Source: Lampris incognitus (lineage: Eukaryota > Chordata > Actinopteri > Lampriformes > Lampridae). Taken from it: a DNA stretch of 64,000 bases. Position 1 is the first letter of the stretch; each line of letters starts with the position of its first letter. The translations under genes and the position numbers were made by a program. The notes below the pieces were generated by a model. It was not told the origin of the DNA and did no database searches. It was given only the letters and a program-made list of their open reading frames with translations. Location: contig NC_079215.1 of the NCBI RefSeq assembly GCF_029633865.1, positions 53,715,698 to 53,779,697 of the forward strand. Reading direction: 5' to 3'. Shown piece by piece: positions 47,850-58,851 of this stretch.

Positions 47850-48127
47850 TAAGTAACCGCATTTTAGCCGATTGGAAAGAGGTCTTGACGTTCAGACCGA
47901 ATATTTAAACATTTGATTTGCGGAATTTCGCGCGATTGCATCAGATAAGCTTGAAGTCCTCCTCCATGTTGAAAAAGCTGCCAGAAACTATACGCTGCTG
48001 TGATTGGTTGATTCGCTGTGACATCGATGACAAAACAACGAATCACCGCAGAGCGCGCAGCGGCGGTCCCTCCCCCCTCCCGATCCACTCTCGCGTCAAC
48101 CTTTCTTCTTCTCTCGGCAGCCATTTT

Positions 48128-48299
48128 TGTTGTAGGGTAATGTTATGCAGCCAACAGCTCCCCCTGGGGGCACTGATTGATGTATACTTGCCTTGTGTAA
48201 CATGCCTCAGCTCTGTTATGGGCACAGCCGGTGAATACATGTTACTAAGCGACACAGCCCGACTCTGTCTGTTATTCGTATGCACCTACACTTGCAACA
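48128..48299 (+). repeat. 5' LTR of gypsy element
   Basis: 172 bp, begins TGTTG and ends CAACA. Differs from the 3' LTR mostly by transitions. Confidence 0.93.
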
Positions 48300-48436
48300 T
48301 GGTGTCAGAAGCTGTATTGGAACCCAACGTGAGTCTTACGTTGCCTGTTGCTTGAACAGCGAGCGCTTATTTTTTTACTAAGCGTAGCTAGAAGTTAGCA
48401 CAGTTAGCCTGCTAGCATTAGCATCGAGCCAAGACG

Positions 48437-51400
48437 ATGGCTTCCAATATTCCGCCGCCGGAGCCCATGAAGATGACTGGGGATCTTCACAGCAACTGGG
48501 CTAGCTTTCGATCAGAGTTTGAGGATTATGTGCTTGCGACCGGGATCGACAAGGCAGAGAAGCCGGTGCAGGCAGCGACGCTCCGGAGGCTAATGGGGAA
48601 GGAATGCCTCCATGTTTACGTGCACAACCTGGGACTCACAGCGGAAGAGCAGAAAGACGCCGGAGCGATACTCCACAAACTGGGGGAATACTTCACACCT
48701 ACCAAAAACGTCATCTTTGAGAGGTATGTTTTTGGCAACCTCAAACAAGAGGAAGGAGAACCTGTGGATGCTTTTGTCACGAGACTGAGAGAAAAGGCTG
48801 CCACATGTGAATATGGAGCTATAAGAGACGAGCTTATAAGGGACAGGCTTGTTCTTGGAACAACTGATGAGGGCGCCAGACGACGCATGCTGAGAGAAAA
48901 GGAGCTTAAGTTGGAGGGAGCTATTGACATTTGCCGTGCAGCGGAGGTGTTGGACAATAAGTTAAAATCCATGTCACTTAGCAGCTCTGTGACTGCGGAG
49001 AGCATCAATGTAGCACATGGACAGCGACCAGGACGGAGACCTACCAGCAGGCCATCCGAGCCCACCAACACATCTGTACAGCCACAGAGAGGCACAGGTG
49101 AATGCAAGTACTGTGGCACACCGCACAGACGGGGGCGAGACCTGTGCCCCGCATTTGGAAAGTCATGTCGCTTGTGTGGCACTGCTAATCACTTTGCCAA
49201 AGTATGCATGAAAAGAGGCCAGCAAGCACGTCAGTTGAACGCTGTGGATGACCCGCCGCTAGGGGACCCGGAGGACAGCGACCGCGATGAGAGGGATGTG
49301 TACACGGCTGAGAGCGTGGGGGCTGTGAACACTCAAAGGAAAAAGTGGTTTGTAAACCTGCCACTGCACAGAGGGGTCCAGAGGTGCCAGCTTGACTCTG
49401 GAGCCACCTGCAACGTGATGAGCTTGAAAGACAAGATGAGACTGGCGCCTAGAGTGCCTCTTCAGAAAAGTCTCACCAGGCTGAGACTCTACAACAGTGA
49501 GTGGATGAGCTCAATGGGCGTGTACAGCACACAGTGTGTCATCAGGGGCAAGACGCACAGACTGGACTTTGAGGTCGTGCGCACCAGCCAGAAGCCCTTG
49601 CTTTCAGGGGAGACATGCGAGAGACTTGGCTTGATACGCTTCACCATTCCCGAAGAGCTGAATAAAGTGGAGCACTGCAAGACAGGTGAGCTAACCAAAG
49701 GCTGTCTCATTAACACTTACAATGACGTGTTCACCAGCCCAGGCGAGTCACTGCCGGGTGATGTTCACTTCGAGTTGGATAGCACTGTGGCCCCTGTCCA
49801 GTGCGCACCAAGAAATGTCCCGGTGGCCCTCAAGGCAGCTGTTAAGGCGCAGCTGGACCAATATGAAAAGGATGGACACTTAACCACAGTCACTCAGCCC
49901 ACAGACTGGATTAGCAATCTGGTCATAGTGAAGAAGCCGGACAAATTGAGGCTTTGCATCGACCCCAAGCCACTTAACCGAGCCCTGAAAAGGTCCCATT
50001 ACCTCATGCCCACTTTAGATGACGTGCTGTACAAGCTGCCTAAGGCACGTATCTTCACCCTGGTGGATGCGCGCGACGCATTCTTGCAGTGTCGCCTGGA
50101 TGAGGAGAGCAGCCTGATGACAACGTTCTGGACGCCGTGGGGTAGAAAGCGATGGCTGAAGCTCCCTTTTGGCGTGTCAGTCGCACCAGAGCTGTACCAG
50201 AGGAAACAACATGAGCTGCTGGCCGGTTTGAAAGGAGTTGAGCCCATAGCCGATGACATCCTCATAGTCGGCTGTGGGGACATGGAGGAGGAGGCCGTTT
50301 GCAACCACGACGCAAACCTCATTGCTCTGATGGACAGATGCAGGGAAGTGAAGCTGAGGCTGAGCATAAAAAAGCTACAGTTTCGTGTGAGGGAGGTCCG
50401 CTTCCACGGCCACATACTGTCGGCGGAGGGCCTCAAAGCTGATCCCGAGAAGGTCAGGGCAGTCCTGGACATGCCAAACCCCACGGATGCAAAAGGCGTT
50501 CAGCGGTGTGTCGGCTTCGTTAACTATTTATCGAGGTTCATGCCCCGCTTGTCAGAGGTGTGTGAACCGCTGAGAAGGTTGCTGGACAAAGGTGTGCTGT
50601 GGCACTGGTTGCCCAAACATGATGCTGCTATGAAAGAAATCAAGACGCTGGTCACGGCGGTGCCAGTACTACGTTACTATGATGTCAGCAAGCCAGTCAC
50701 CATACAGAGCGACTCCAGTCAGACCGGTTTGGGCTGCTGCCTGCTTCAGGGGGGACAGCCGGTCGCGTTCGCCTCCCGCGCGCTGAACCAGACGGAGCAA
50801 AACTACGCACAGATTGAGAAGGAGTGCCTGAGCATCGTATTCGCTTGTCAACGCTTCCACTACTACCTATGTGGGAGGGGTGATGTGACTGCAGAGACCG
50901 ACCCCCGCCCGCTGGTGTCAATCTTCACTAAGCCCCTTCTCAGTGCACCAAAGCGCCTTCAAAGCATGCTCCTCACACTTCAGAACTACTGCCTCTCGGT
51001 GATGTACAAGCCAGGCCCTGAAATGTACATCAGTGACACGCTCAGCAGAGCCACCACCCCGCCACAGAGAACGGACACTCAGTACAGACGTGAAATGGTC
51101 TGCAGCATGCAGCAGGTGCAGTACGACACGGCAGCCATTCAGCAGGCAGACTATCTAAACGTCACCAGCCAACGCCTCGCACAGATTCGAAAACACACAT
51201 AGGAGGATGTGTGTCTTCAAACACTCAAGTCGGTCGTGCTGGAGGGATGGCCAGAACACAAAGAGGAGAGCCCCATAGCCGTCAGAGAATACTGGGCCGT
51301 CAGAGATGAAATAAGCGCACAGGACGGTGTGCTTTTTAGGAGCCAGCGTGTCATCATTCCGAAAGCTATGCGTCCTGAGATGCTGAAACGGATCCACTAC

Positions 51401-52552
51401 AACCACGTGGGGGGTGAGGCTTGTTATAGACAGGCCCGGGATACTCTCTACTGGCCAAATATGCAGGGGGAAATCAAAGACTATGTGCAGCAGTGCTCAG
51501 TGTGTAACGAGTATGCACACGAGCAACAAAAAGAGACTATGATGTCACACCCGCTCCCCACACGTCCCTGGCAGCTGGTGAGCATGGACTTGTTCAGCTA
51601 CGCAAGGCAGGACTTCCTGCTCATGGTGGATCACTATTCAGACTTCTGGGAGATTGATCTACTCCCAGACCTGTCGGCAGAAACGACCATCCGAAGGTGC
51701 AAGGCGCAGTTTGCACGGTACGGTATCCCTGACCGGGTCATTTCCGACTGCGGAGGTCAGTTTGATTGTGGAGAGTTTCGGGCGTTTGCGAGGGAGTGGG
51801 GCTTCGAACATGTCATGTCCTCCTCGAGACACCCAAAAGCTAACGGCAAAGCAGAATCTGCAGTGAAGATTGTGAAAGGCCTATGCAGAAAAGCAGACCG
51901 GGCCGACGAGGACCCCTGGAAGGCTTTTCTACACTGGAGAAACACGCCCACTGAGGACATGCGCGGCAGCCCAGCACAACGGCTGATGTCACGGAGGCTG
52001 AGAACTCTTCTCCCTGTGGCCGACCAGCTGCTAGCACCTCAGATCATCACTGGGGTCACAGACAAGCTGAGGATGAAGCATCAGGCAGCGAAGTTGACAT
52101 ATGACAGAACTGCGAGGGATCTGCCAGAGCTAAACGTCGGCCAGCCTGTCAGGATGAAACCAATCCCGGGTGACAGGACAGGCCGATGGAGGAGAGGAGT
52201 ATGTCTGCAGCAGGTGGGACCGCGGTCCTATCTCGTCAACGTGGAGGGAACCACGTACCGTCGCAACAGGGTTGATCTCCGACCAGCGGAGGTTGCCCCT
52301 CCACAGCCGTCAGCCCACACAGAACGGCCACCGGAGCAGCCTGTGGGCGTGTGTGCAGCTGAAGGGGGCCATGTGGGCGGGGGCAGCATGGAGGAAGTCG
52401 TCAGCAGCCCTGTAATGTCTCCAAGGTCGTCAGCCCCGAGGTCGCCGCCATCTCCCCCACAGGCTGTGACCACACCATGCCGTGAGTTACAGGGCCGGGC
52501 CTTCTCCCGGAGCGGGAGGCAGATTAAGCCTCCAGAAAGACTTGACCTCTAG
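48437..52552 (+). pseudogene. gypsy gag-pol polyprotein with one in-frame TAG
   Basis: Gag begins MASNIPPPEPMKMTGDLHSN. The zinc knuckle CRLCGTANHFAKVC is at about residues 243-256, the protease motif LDSGAT at about 318, and the reverse transcriptase reads LRLCIDPKPLNRAL, TLVDARDAF, LPFGVSVAPE and ADDILIVG (about 510-610). RNase H follows (SDSSQTGLGCCLLQGGQPVA, about 755), then a TAG at 51200-51202. In the same frame the integrase continues: HHCC finger around YNHVGG..CSVC, core SMDLFS, SDCGGQF and HPKANGKAES. Total 1371 codons, the usual size of a gypsy gag-pol. The stop lies between RNase H and integrase, where gypsy elements do not normally recode, so a nonsense mutation is the simplest reading. 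Confidence 0.9.
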
Positions 52553-52585
52553 GTCATACACTGTACTGAGATTGACACACACACG

Positions 52586-52591
52586 CTCACA

Positions 52592-52623
<32 letters not shown>
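52586..52623. repeat. (CA)n microsatellite in gypsy 3' region
   Basis: About 38 bp of CA between the gag-pol stop and the polypurine tract. Confidence 0.9.
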
Positions 52624-52626
<3 letters not shown>

Positions 52627-52893
52627 GACTGTGGACATAAAAAAAAAAAAAACGAAAAAAAAACTGTGATGTTCACTTCTAATGTTCTTATTCAGTGGTC
52701 TTGTGGATGTTCTGATGCTACCATTTTGTCGTTATTGTTCTGCAGAGGTTTTGGTTGATATTGACTTGCTGTTCCTTCTTGATGGACTATTTCCAATGCA
52801 CTACTTTAATATTGGGATATGAGCACTAATGTTCTAATGGCTAATACTATCCATTATATTACTTAGTATTGTATTCTATGAAAGGAAGGGAGA

Positions 52894-53065
52894 TGTTGTA
52901 GGGTAATGTTATGCAGCCAACAGCTCCCCCTGGGGGCACTGATGGATGTATACTTGCCCTGTGTAACATGCCTCAGTTCTGTTATGGGCACGGCCGGTGA
53001 ATACATGTTACTAAGCGACACAGCCCGACTCTGTCTGTTATTCATATGCACCTACACTTGCAACA
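52894..53065 (+). repeat. 3' LTR of gypsy element
   Basis: 172 bp, preceded by the purine tract at 52879-52893. Confidence 0.93.
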
Positions 53066-54019
53066 AGGTGCGCCTGATACGAACCTGGAATTCACGAAAA
53101 TAGCACGTGGTGGAATGAATATGTACCGTATAAGTGTCAAACATTATCTTATGTCAGTTTAGGGGGTTCAATAGATGTTTCGTTCGTTTTAAAAGGCGTT
53201 GTTTTATTATCTTTGCGGAGCTGCCGGAACGTGATTTACCACTGCTCAGAATTTTCATCTCTGCTGTGGATTTCCGGTTTCCAGAGGCTTCTATAAGCGA
53301 TTCTATCTGACCAATAGACGTCGCTGGCTGAACACATCTATGCATTTCACCATAGAACGGTCTATTTACAACCCCACATTAGCTGCAGCGGAAAAAGCAG
53401 CCAACTCTGGTCACGACTGCTAGTAGTTACCAGAATGATTCGGGCTCTGCACGCAACCCAAGCTACATTAGTCTTTGCACAACACAAACGAAGAAGAAGA
53501 AATAGTCCTCTCCCGGCCAGTTATTTTTTAAGACCTTCGAGTAATGAATTTAATACCATTTCCCGACATTTTTAATGAATTTAAGACATTTTAAGGCTTT
53601 TAATTTAGATACATGAATTTAAGACTTGTTAAGGATCCGCGGACACCCTGCTCTGTGAATGAATCTATCCGTGCCAAGATCTTGCTCCCACTGCTCGCTC
53701 TGGCAGCCATCACCCCGGATAGCTCTGTAGACTCCTCGTCCGGGGGCTTTCACAGAGCCCGAGGCTTTATTTAGCGGCCTGGTCACTGCTTGATTTGTTT
53801 TTGCCCATCGCGTCTTCTAGATGATCGATATGCAAGTACAGCGTTGTGTGCTAGCGGTTAAGTATCGTGTGTGTTAAACCTAGTGTATCTGTGTTTGATC
53901 TGAAAAGTTAAAATATTAATGAAAAGTTCGCCCTGATCAGGGGCTCAATCTAAAGACGTCCTCACGCTACTGCTGTAAACTAATAACAAGACACGTTAGT
54001 CCCAATCTAACGGGGCCGA

Positions 54020-54095
54020 CCTTTTAGCCGAGCGGTTAGTGATGTCGCCTTGTGGTGCGGTACACGCCGTATCGAATCCCACACCCGGCAAGAAA
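54020..54095 (+). mobile_element. tRNA-like SINE head fragment
   Basis: gaccttttagccgagcggtt carries an A-box-like motif. The B-box region is decayed (tatcgaatccc). It lies in the L1 5' region. Confidence 0.55.
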
Positions 54096-54127
54096 ATAAC
54101 CGGTTACACTGCTCACCAGCGACCCCC

Positions 54128-54500
54128 TCACTGCTCGACTTTTGAAGGGAAATCGGTTCTGTATACAGGATAATCATACCTGCATAATAGTCTCAGAATT
54201 TTCAGCGCTTTCCGCACATCGTCCGCTGCTTCCCGCATTACCAGCGACAAACTTTTATCATCCAGAAACTTGATTAGCTCTGCATATACCTCGGCATTTT
54301 TCGCTCCATCTACTGCCCGTCCATCATCGTCGGTAGGCTCATTTAAAATAGTGTCCTTTAGCCCTGGTAACCCAAGATGGCCCAAAAATGTCGTCTCCCC
54401 CAGTTCATAGTTATTTTCATCTCCGGCAAAAACTAGGCGAGATCAACGGCTACTCGATCTTTCCATCCTGGGTCTTTCGCCCCTGCTATTTTGACTCGGC
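54128..54500 (-). pseudogene. copia copy 1 gag fragment
   Basis: The minus-strand frame gives ENNYELGETTFLGHLGLPGL then AEVYAELIKFLDDKSLSLVM and KALKILR. These match the gag of copia copy 2 (KYELWETRFLGCLHTL, CYAELIRLIDDKSLSLIRHE) with a frameshift near 54385. Similarity ends abruptly at about 54180, where non-copia sequence begins. Roughly 0.8 kb of gag/protease present in copy 2 is missing here. Confidence 0.8.
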
Positions 54501-54554
54501 GACCCTTCTACTTGTAACGTGCATGGATAAGAAGACACGCTGGCCGCTGGCTCG

Positions 54555-54640
54555 CGGGTCTGACCTTTTAGTCGAGCGGTTAGCGATGTCTCCTGCGGTG
54601 CGGGCGATACGGGTTCGCTTCCCGGCCGCGGCAGTTCCTG
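54555..54640 (+). mobile_element. tRNA-like SINE head in copia leader
   Basis: gaccttttagtcgagcggtt (A box) and acgggttcgcttcccggc (B box) match the head at 54020-54095. No obvious duplication. Confidence 0.55.
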
Positions 54641-54760
54641 TGGTTGCGTTGTCCCCCGAATCCGCTACATACTCATGGTGCTAGCATGCTAACCGACACA
54701 CGCGGTACGTTGCGATATTTCTCTCGGTGACAAATCGCTCGATAACTATCTCTGGGTAAC

Positions 54761-54775
54761 TCTGGGCCCATAACC
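54761..54775 (-). promoter_or_regulatory. copia copy 1 primer-binding site
   Basis: On the minus strand the 5' LTR ends ..TGACAACA and is followed by ggttatgggcccagag. This is the site known from Drosophila copia, which primes with an internal half of initiator-Met tRNA. Confidence 0.85.
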
Positions 54776-55595
54776 TGTTGTCAGAGTTGAATTGTTCAGC
54801 AATTCTGGCGTGTACACCCAGTGCTAGACCGAAATAAACGTTAACTTTACGGAGGAATAAATACACAGTGGGGCGTCAGCTCTTCCCTTACCGGGATAAA
54901 ACGCGCAAAGAAAGACTTTATTGACAGATGCACACTGTTATATACGCACAGACCGGTGTGCAGACAAATACTCACAAGACAAATGGTCACAAGACAAATG
55001 CTCACAATACTAATAGAAAAAGAGACAAATGCTCACAAATTGTTTTACAATCTTTATTTTTCAAAAAGTCAACTGAACATTCTGTTGCATGTCACATAAG
55101 ACATATCACATAGGCCTAAGCATGTGAGAGGGATCCATCTCCCTGACAAATGAAATGGTGATCTTAAAGATAATCATGATAATGAGACTATCAATTACTG
55201 TTTGGTAATACATAATCTTAATTAACCTTTATTCATGGAAACACATTTTACTAGTGCATTGGGTTTTGAAAGTATTTGTACATATTTTCATAATTAAATC
55301 GATATGTAAACATTTCATATTGGTATATCTGTATACTATCATGTTTCGCTGTAAATATAGATTATAAAACAATTTGTGAAAATTTGTCTCTTTTTCTTTT
55401 AGTGTTGTGAGCATTTGTCTTGTGAGCATTTGTCATGGAACCGCACAGACCACATGTCAATCTCAGCGTATTTTATTGGCTGTTTTCATTGGTAATCACA
55501 CAGTACCCCTATGTACTCATGAAGTTTGCCATTGTTAATACAAAATTAAAGATTTACTTCAACAATTGAGAGCACACCTTTCATATATGTCAACA
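54776..55595 (-). repeat. 5' LTR of copia copy 1, interrupted by a MITE
   Basis: Homologous to 33762-34079. Without the 488-bp insertion and its duplication it is about 323 bp. Confidence 0.88.
54955..55442. mobile_element. MITE with 9-bp duplication inside the copia LTR
   Basis: 488 bp with inverted ends ggt....gacaaatgctcacaag. The subterminal unit gacaaatgctcacaa is repeated in tandem at each end. Flanked by GCACAGACC (54946-54954 and 55443-55451). A 9-bp duplication fits a Mutator-like mechanism, but no transposase is present. Confidence 0.8.
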
Positions 55596-55794
55596 GCGGC
55601 TGTGTTCAGAATTAACCGATCACAATGAAACTCACGCTAAATAGTACTTAGTATATACCTGCCACCAGTTAAAGTGACTGATTTTAACCCCAAATAAAGT
55701 TCAGCTGTTCTTGTGGGATGTCTGTGAATGTTCTCATTCATCCAGGTCATGGTTATCCAAAGGAATTGAATCAAGTGCAACTGGACTTGGTATA

Positions 55795-57435
55795 CAGTGC
55801 ATCCGGAAAGTATTCACACCCCTTCACTTTCCCCACATTTTGTTATGTTACAGCCTTATTCCAAAATGGATTAAATTCTTTTTTATCTCTTTCTTCAATC
55901 TACGCACAATACCCCATAATGACAAAATGAAAAAGCTTTTCTAGAAATTTTTGCAAATGTATTAAAGATAAAAAACTGAAATATTGCATGTACATAAGTA
56001 TTCACACCCTTTGCTATGACACTCAAAATTGAGCTCAGGTTCATCCTGTTTTCACTGATCATCCTTGAGATGTTTCTATATCTTGATTGGAGACCACCCG
56101 TAGTAAATTCAATTGATGGACATGATTTGGAAAGGCACACACCTGTCTATATAAGGTCCCACTGTTGACAGTGCATGTCAGAGCAGAAACCAAGCCATGA
56201 AGTCAAAAGAATTGCCTGTGGACCTCCGAGACAGGATTGTATCGAGGCACAGATCTGGGGAAGGGTACAAAAAAAACTTCTACAGCTTTGAAGGTCCCGA
56301 AGACCACAGTGGTCTCCATCATTCATAAATGGAAGAAGTTTGGATCCACCAAGGACTCTTCCTAGAGCTGGCCACCCAGCCAAACTGAGCAATCGGGGGA
56401 GAAGGGCCTTGGTCAGGGAGGTGACCAAGAACCCGATGGTCACTCTGACAGAGCTCCAGCGTTCCTCTGTGGAGATGGGAGAACCTTCCAGAAGGACAAC
56501 CATCTCTGCAGCACTCCACCAATCAGGCCTTTATGGTAGAGTGGCCAGACGGAAGCCTCTGCTCAGTAAAAGGCACATGACAGCCCGCTTGGAGTTAACC
56601 AGAAAGCACCTAAAGGACTCTCAGACCATGAGAAACAAGATTCTCTGGTCTGATGAAACCAAGATTGAACTCTTTGGCCTGAATGCCAAACGTCACGTCT
56701 GGAGGAAACCAGGCACCTCTCATCACCTTGCTAATACCATCCCTACAGTGAAGCCTGGTGGTGGCATCATGCTGTGGGGATGTTTTTCAGCGGCAGGAAC
56801 TGGGAGACTAGTCAGGATCGAGGGAAAGATGAATGGAGCAAAGTACAGAGAGATCCTTGATGAAAACCTGCTCCAGAGTGCTCAGGACCTCAGACTGGGG
56901 CGAAGGTTTACCTTTCAACACGACAACGACCCTAAGCACACAGCCGAGACAATGAAGGAGTGGCTTCGAGAAAAGTCTGTGAATGTCCTTGAGTGGCCCA
57001 GCCAGAGCCCAGACTTGAACCCCATTGAACATCTCTGGAAAGACCTGAAAATAGCTGTGCAGCGACGCTCCCCATCTAACCTTACAGACCTCGAGAGGAT
57101 CTGCTGAGAAGAATGGGAGAAATACCCCAAATATAGGTGTGCCAAGCTTGTAGCTTCATACCCAAGAAGACTTGAGGCTGTAATCGTTGCCAAGGGTGCC
57201 TCAACCAAGTACTGAGTAAAAGATGTGAATACTTATGTACATATGATATTTCAGTTTTTTATTTTTAATAAATTTGCAAAAATTTCTACAAAACCTTTTT
57301 TGCTTTGTCATTATGGGGTATTGTATGTAGATTGATGAGGGGGGAAAAAAGGAATTTAATCCATTTTGGAATAAGGCTGTAACATAACAAAATGTGGGGA
57401 AAGTGAAGGGGTGTGAATACTTTCCGGATGCACTG
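55795..57435 (+). mobile_element. Tc1 transposon copy 2, complete with about 210-bp inverted repeats
   Basis: 1641 bp, ends CAGTGCATCCGGAAAGTATT on both sides in inverted orientation, flanked by TA (55793-55794 and 57436-57437). The inverted repeats extend about 210 bp. This family is widespread in teleosts and has been reported in lampreys as well. Confidence 0.95.
56196..57223 (+). pseudogene. Tc1 copy 2 transposase (frameshifts and nonsense)
   Basis: Starts MKSKELPVDLRDRIVSRHRS. A frameshift occurs in an A run near 56270 and a second near 56345. The readable frame 56340-57107 carries [20 protein letters not shown], then the DD34E catalytic segments [22 protein letters not shown] and [15 protein letters not shown] at 57105-57107 lies where an Arg codon is expected, and the frame continues EEWEKYPKYRCAKL afterwards. 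All three catalytic acidic residues remain, but the protein cannot be made whole. Confidence 0.92.
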
Positions 57436-57848
57436 TATATCCGTGAAGACGTCTCGCCTCTCATCCAAGAGGCTTCATCAGTTCGTGCCTTTCTGACTAG
57501 ACCAAGCTAGTCTGACTGGCTGGTGATGAAACTCAGATATTTATCCTCTTTGGAGTCGTTATCAGAGCTATTGGAACATCGGAACACAAAAGAGCCACGC
57601 ATATCAATACCTCTGGTAACGACGGGCGTTGCTAAAAATCGGAACACAAAGAGCTATGGACATCAATAGCTCTGATAACGACTCCAAAGAGGATAAATAT
57701 CTGAGTTTCATCACCAGCCAGTCAAACTAGCTTGGCCTAGTCAGAAAGGCACGAACTAATGAAGCCTCTTGGATGAGAGGCGAAACGTCTTCACGGATAT
57801 ATACCAAGTCCAGTTGCACTTGATTCAATTCCTTTGGTCTTGTGGGAT

Positions 57849-58310
57849 CTTTCTGACATCTTCCTGGCTGCAACCAACTGCAAAAGCCGTGATCCACAAA
57901 GAGCTTAAAAAGCACGACAGGCTCTCATTGTTGAAAGGTATTGATCAGGAGGAGGGGTACGAAAGAATTTCCAAGACATTAGCTATACGATGGATCACAG
58001 AGAAGACCTGGCTCCAGATGGCGAATGAAACGGTCACCATTTTATCTTATTTTTCGGTACATTAAGGTTCCTTAAATGAATAATGGTAAACATATGCTCG
58101 TGTTATGTTTATTCACTCATTACTTTCCAATTTCCGAACCTTTGTCTCCACTATAAAACATAAGGCGGTGTCTAGTCCTGCTGTGGCCATCCATGCATGG
58201 CAGTGCACTCAAAATAAATAAATAAGTAAAAGTTCACGTCACCATTTTAATGTCTTCTCTTCAGCTGGGAAGCTAACAAGTTAGCTAATACGCTATGTGG
58301 ATGGTAAATA
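57849..58310. other. Unassigned sequence between elements
   Basis: No recognised gene or repeat. A 98-codon plus-strand frame overlapping 57770-58065 starts inside the foldback element and is probably chance. Confidence 0.5.
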
Positions 58311-58584
58311 TGTGAAGTGCTGTTATTTGATGGCGCCCTTACTCCATGTATTACGGTACCAGCCGTATTATTGTTCCATTTAAGGTTTTACGGTACGTTC
58401 GGATGTGACGTCGCCACGTTCTAAGTGTGCGACAGTGTGCGTTGTAAGAGTCGGTAGTAGAGAGCTAAGGCCTGCTGTATTTGCCTAAATAAATATGCCT
58501 AACGTTAAAGGCTAAAGAGAAAACCGAGTCAAGCTTTGCTTATTCCCCATACGCTTGAGGAAGATTGCGCACCCCAGGTCAACA
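58311..58584 (+). repeat. 5' LTR of copia copy 2
   Basis: 274 bp, ends ..caggtcaaca directly before the primer site. Confidence 0.92.
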
Positions 58585-58599
58585 GGTAATGGGCCCAGG
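58585..58599 (+). promoter_or_regulatory. copia copy 2 primer-binding site
   Basis: ggtaatgggcccagg follows the LTR. It differs at one base from the copia-type initiator-Met half-tRNA site. Confidence 0.85.
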
Positions 58600-58851
58600 C
58601 AGAGCTGGACACAAGCTAGCATTCCGGAAGACGTTTAACGCGAAGTATTACACGGAACTTCTACAGGCTATGTGGACCAGCTTGGAGATAAGTGAGCATT
58701 TATATCACAGAGTTTCATAATCTGTGTTTATATTCTCGGAAGAAGTTTTACGCTACGTATTATGCGTTGGCCAATGACGCTAACAAGCTAGCTTAGCAAA
58801 GAAAAAGTATAGCAAGCTAGTAGGCCACGGTAAAATTAGCACGTTAGCAAA

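Larger units (their letters stand above)
48128..53065 (+). mobile_element. Ty3/gypsy retrotransposon, nearly intact
   Basis: 4938 bp with 172-bp LTRs (48128-48299 and 52894-53065), TGTTGTAGGG...TTGCAACA, differing at about 5 positions. The primer-binding region starts tggtgtcagaagc right after the 5' LTR. The polypurine tract aaaggaagggaga ends at the 3' LTR. A single long gag-pol frame fills the interior. No matching 5-bp duplication is visible (left ATTTT, right AGGTG). Confidence 0.93.
55720..57837. mobile_element. Foldback element, Penelope-like, copy 2 (split by Tc1)
   Basis: Same element as 34114-34641, starting GTCTGTGAATGTTCTCATTC. The flanking duplication TCTTGTGGGAT (55709-55719 and 57838-57848) is 11 bp. 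Excluding the Tc1 insertion it is about 475 bp. The ribozyme-like cores are mutated: CTAATGA in the right arm and GAGAC in the left. Confidence 0.6.

Noticed and set aside
48616..49182. 188-codon minus-strand ORF
   Set aside because: Antisense shadow of the gypsy gag.
57769..58065. 98-codon plus-strand ORF
   Set aside because: Begins in the foldback arm and shows no family similarity.
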